From: Clostridium facile
GTDB lineage: Bacteria > Bacillota > Clostridia > Oscillospirales > Ruminococcaceae
Direction of reading: 5' to 3'
Assembly (NCBI RefSeq): GCF_014297275.1
Contig: NZ_JACOQK010000001.1
Location: forward strand, 2,108,001-2,172,000
Length of the DNA: 64,000 nt
The position numbers were made by a program, and so were the translations under genes. Each line of letters opens with the position of its first letter. Within the stretch, counting starts at the first letter, position 1. Below the pieces are notes generated by a model, which saw nothing but the letters and a program-made list of their open reading frames with translations, made no database searches and was not told where the DNA came from. This document shows positions 62,030 through 64,000 of the stretch, piece after piece.

Positions 62030-62987
62030 GCTCGTCTTTCTGTTTCTCTTTTTTGGGGTGCATAAAAAAGTTTTTGTAGCTTAAATAACCTAAACTAATA
62101 AAAAGAAATAACCCACAAAGTGCCGCAATTAATGCATAACCATATTTCCAATGTAATTCTGGCATATTTATAAAATTCATTCCATACCATCCAACAACTA
62201 AACTCAATGGCATAAAAATAGCCGATATAATGGTCAATACCAACATGGTACGGTTTTGTTTTTCGTTCTGTTTAGCCTGGTGTAACTGCCATAGTTCCAT
62301 AGAATATTCCTGCAGCATCTTTGCTTCACTAGCTAGACGCTCTACACGCTCCACAAATAATTGAAAAATATATCGGTCCTGTTCCTCAAAATACTCATTT
62401 TCATCTTCCGCTAATTTTCTTCCTACATCAGCCAGTTGTTTGTAATATCGGTAAAGACAAAACGCTTTTTTTCGTATCTGTACCGAATATGGAATATCAC
62501 CTGCTTTTTCCCCTTCCTCTTCTTCGATTTCTTCTTCCTGCTGTAAAAGTTTTGTTTCAAGTTGTTCCATAAAGATTAAGTCTCTATCAATTAACAAATT
62601 TAACAGGTCATATAGGAATTTTCCCATCTTAATGGGACGTCCATAATGTGTTAGTGGAATTTGTAATATCAGATGATCTATAAAATTTGTGTGGTCTAAA
62701 ATAATAATCTGATCTTTTTGAATACAAAAAGAAGCTGAGTTATAGTGATCCTGATACATTTTTACTGGAATACCCAAGGTTCCAATAATGATTTCTGGGT
62801 ACACCTCTGCTTTGCAAAATTTAACAATTTTTCGGCTATCCTGCAATTTCCAAAACAGTTTATCCAGTTCTGGGTAAGTAGGAGTACAGGTAGCTGGTAT
62901 CCCTGTCCAAGTAACCATTTTATCGGTATTAGAAGGATATGTTTTAATGTTAAGCCCTTTTTCTCCTTTTGTAATTCTAAAATACAT
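62019..62987 (-). CDS. CorA-like divalent cation transporter
   Basis: A 322-residue member of the CorA family. A long acidic cytosolic domain with coiled-coil (about residues 140-240) is followed by two C-terminal membrane helices, and the pore signature YGMNF (about residue 269) is intact. A basic C-terminus (KKEKQKDEQNK) ends it. AAGGAGGG precedes ATG 62987. It probably carries Mg2+, Ni2+ or Co2+. Co2+ is relevant to B12, but the ion is not inferable from sequence. Confidence 0.9.
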   Translation of the reverse strand: MYFRITKGEKGLNIKTYPSNTDKMVTWTGIPATCTPTYPELDKLFWKLQDSRKIVKFCKAEVYPEIIIGTLGIPVKMYQDHYNSASFCIQKDQIIILDHTNFIDHLILQIPLTHYGRPIKMGKFLYDLLNLLIDRDLIFMEQLETKLLQQEEEIEEEEGEKAGDIPYSVQIRKKAFCLYRYYKQLADVGRKLAEDENEYFEEQDRYIFQLFVERVERLASEAKMLQEYSMELWQLHQAKQNEKQNRTMLVLTIISAIFMPLSLVVGWYGMNFINMPELHWKYGYALIAALCGLFLFISLGYLSYKNFFMHPKKEKQKDEQNK

Positions 62988-63114
62988 ATAAGCCCTCCTT
63001 TTCTATCAAACACTCCATTTTTTACCATTATAACATAGATTTTAAGAAAAATCTCCAGATTTCGTATATTTTACAAAAAATAGTCAAAATAGATGGATTT
63101 CGGAAACAATTTAC

Positions 63115-63152
63115 AACTAGTTCTTGTATGAAAAAGCAAACAAGAACTAGTT
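63115..63152. terminator. Hairpin between the CorA-like gene and pstS
   Basis: A 13-bp perfect stem AACTAGTTCTTGT/ACAAGAACTAGTT with a 12-base loop. It lies just upstream of the Pho-box-like cluster and may insulate pstS from upstream transcription, or be a regulatory site. Confidence 0.5.
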
Positions 63153-63180
63153 TATCATTTTACATTTGGGTTTTTTCTGT

Positions 63181-63235
63181 TTTACTTATATTTTACATAA
63201 CTGTGATTTTACACTTTACATAGCTTTTATATACT
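63181..63235 (+). promoter_or_regulatory. Pho-box-like repeats and -10 of pstS
   Basis: TTTACT (63181) and TTTACA (63192) are 11 bp apart; further TTTACA hexamers are at 63208 and 63215, and one lies upstream at 63159. TATACT (63230-63235) is a plausible -10, with no good -35. Repeated TT[TA]ACA with an 11-bp step is typical of PhoP-activated promoters in Firmicutes. Confidence 0.6.
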
Positions 63236-63271
63236 GTAAAACGTAATCTAATGATAAAGGAGAAACAAACA

Positions 63272-64000
63272 ATGAAAACAATAAAGAAAATTCTTGCCGC
63301 TTTATTAGCTGGCGTTATGGCAGTAAGTTTAACCGCATGTGGAGGCAATGGAAATAGTAGTTCTAATGCATCTACAGGATCTTCTACATCAACTTCTGGT
63401 AATGTTGATTTAGGTGGAGCTAAAATTACAATGTCCGGTTCTACTTCTATGGAAAAATTCTGTTCCGCATTAACCGAATCTTTCAACGCAGATTGCAACG
63501 CAGCCGCAACCGCTGAGTATACAGGTTCCGGCGCTGGTATCGAAGCAGTAACCAATGGTACCGTTGATATCGGTAACGCTTCCAGAGCATTAAAAGACGA
63601 TGAAAAATCTGCAGGAATTGTTGAAAATATTGTAGCGATTGATGGCATTGCAGTAGTAGTTGATACTGCGAACACAGTAACAAATTTAACAAAAGACCAA
63701 TTGATTAGTATTTATAAAGGTGATGTTACGAACTGGAGTGAATTAGGCGGAAATGACCAAGCGATTGTTGTAATTGGACGTGAATCCGGCTCTGGTACCC
63801 GTAGCGCATTTGAAGAATTGCTTGAAATTGAAGACGCATGCAAATATGCACAAGAAGTTGATTCCACTGGTGGTGTTATGGCAAAAGTAGCTTCTACTCC
63901 AGGCGCAATTGGTTATGTTTCTTTAGATGTTTTGGATGATACTGTAACCTGTGTAAATTTGGAAGGTGTAGAAGCAACAGAAGAAAATATTAAATCCGGT
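63272..64000 (+). CDS. pstS: Phosphate ABC transporter substrate-binding lipoprotein (3' end outside window)
   Basis: 243 codons are visible and the frame runs off the window. The lipoprotein signal has lipobox SLTAC (Cys near 23), followed by a Ser/Gly/Asn linker. The PstS core shows GSTSMEKF, YTGSGAGIEAV, DIGNASRALK and the phosphate-binding RESGSGTRSAFEE. The start follows AAAGGAG. Pho-box-like repeats upstream suggest induction by phosphate starvation; the pstCAB genes probably follow outside the window. Confidence 0.95.
   Translation, partial: MKTIKKILAALLAGVMAVSLTACGGNGNSSSNASTGSSTSTSGNVDLGGAKITMSGSTSMEKFCSALTESFNADCNAAATAEYTGSGAGIEAVTNGTVDIGNASRALKDDEKSAGIVENIVAIDGIAVVVDTANTVTNLTKDQLISIYKGDVTNWSELGGNDQAIVVIGRESGSGTRSAFEELLEIEDACKYAQEVDSTGGVMAKVASTPGAIGYVSLDVLDDTVTCVNLEGVEATEENIKSG

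Noticed and set aside
1..64000. CRISPR arrays, prophage genes, rRNA operons, complete transposases
   Set aside because: I looked for regular spaced repeats, phage structural genes, rRNA sequence and transposase motifs and saw none.

Overview
The window comes from a low-GC, Gram-positive, spore-forming anaerobe of the Clostridia, probably Oscillospiraceae/Ruminococcaceae-like. Evidence: AGGAGG ribosome binding sites, TTG and GTG starts, an uninterrupted sigK, a lepA-hemW pair, NADP-type glutamate dehydrogenase, PadR/DUF1700/DUF4097 membrane modules, and several large secreted proteins with C-terminal sortase-type anchors. The genus is not proven by the sequence, but the gene content points to an organism devoted to releasing L-rhamnose from plant glycans or glycosides.

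Layout. 0-1.4 kb: end of a membrane protein and a DUF4097 protein. 1.7-6.4 kb: MarR-controlled heterodimeric ABC exporter. 6.9-7.9 kb: a GNAT acetyltransferase-lexA operon with a LexA-like box. 8.2-9.7 kb: gdhA. 10.0-14.4 kb: an AraC regulator divergent from a first cell-wall GH106-like rhamnosidase. 14.6-15.7 kb: two flavodoxin-like proteins. 15.9-18.9 kb: PadR-DUF1700-small membrane protein-DUF4097-CPBP operon with a perfect operator. 19.2-21.5 kb: MacB-type ABC transporter. 21.5-23.9 kb: a gene-poor stretch with a degenerate insertion-like element, a surface protein and a gene relic. 23.9-26.2 kb: flavodoxin-fold protein and amidohydrolase.

26.6-32.5 kb: a complete cobalamin-uptake operon. 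A riboswitch with its own terminator precedes a wall-anchored alpha/alpha-toroid protein, a DUF4430 lipoprotein, EcfT, a fused double EcfA and an S component. The two surface proteins look like the alpha and beta halves of animal intrinsic factor/transcobalamin, encoded as separate polypeptides. 32.6-35.3 kb: signal peptidase I, sigK and an iron alcohol dehydrogenase that could reduce lactaldehyde from rhamnose.

35.7-56.5 kb is the main rhamnosidase locus: three GH106-like enzymes and one GH78 enzyme, all secreted and C-terminally anchored, with two AraC regulators. Three of the four enzymes share an almost identical three-FIVAR stalk plus anchor, so the locus carries ~0.8-kb homologous blocks in both orientations. 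One enzyme promoter lies between 13-bp perfect inverted repeats. A tRNA-Ser and a structured HEARO-like RNA candidate lie between enzyme genes. 56.6-64 kb: a DUF6056 membrane protein, tRNA-Lys, lepA-hemW, a CorA-like transporter and a truncated pstS with Pho-box-like repeats.

Working picture (inference): several wall-anchored rhamnosidases trim rhamnosides at the surface under AraC control. Rhamnose is then taken up and fermented, with 1,2-propanediol as a possible product. B12, scavenged by a transcobalamin-like surface system, could support diol dehydratase or other cobalamin enzymes that lie outside the window.
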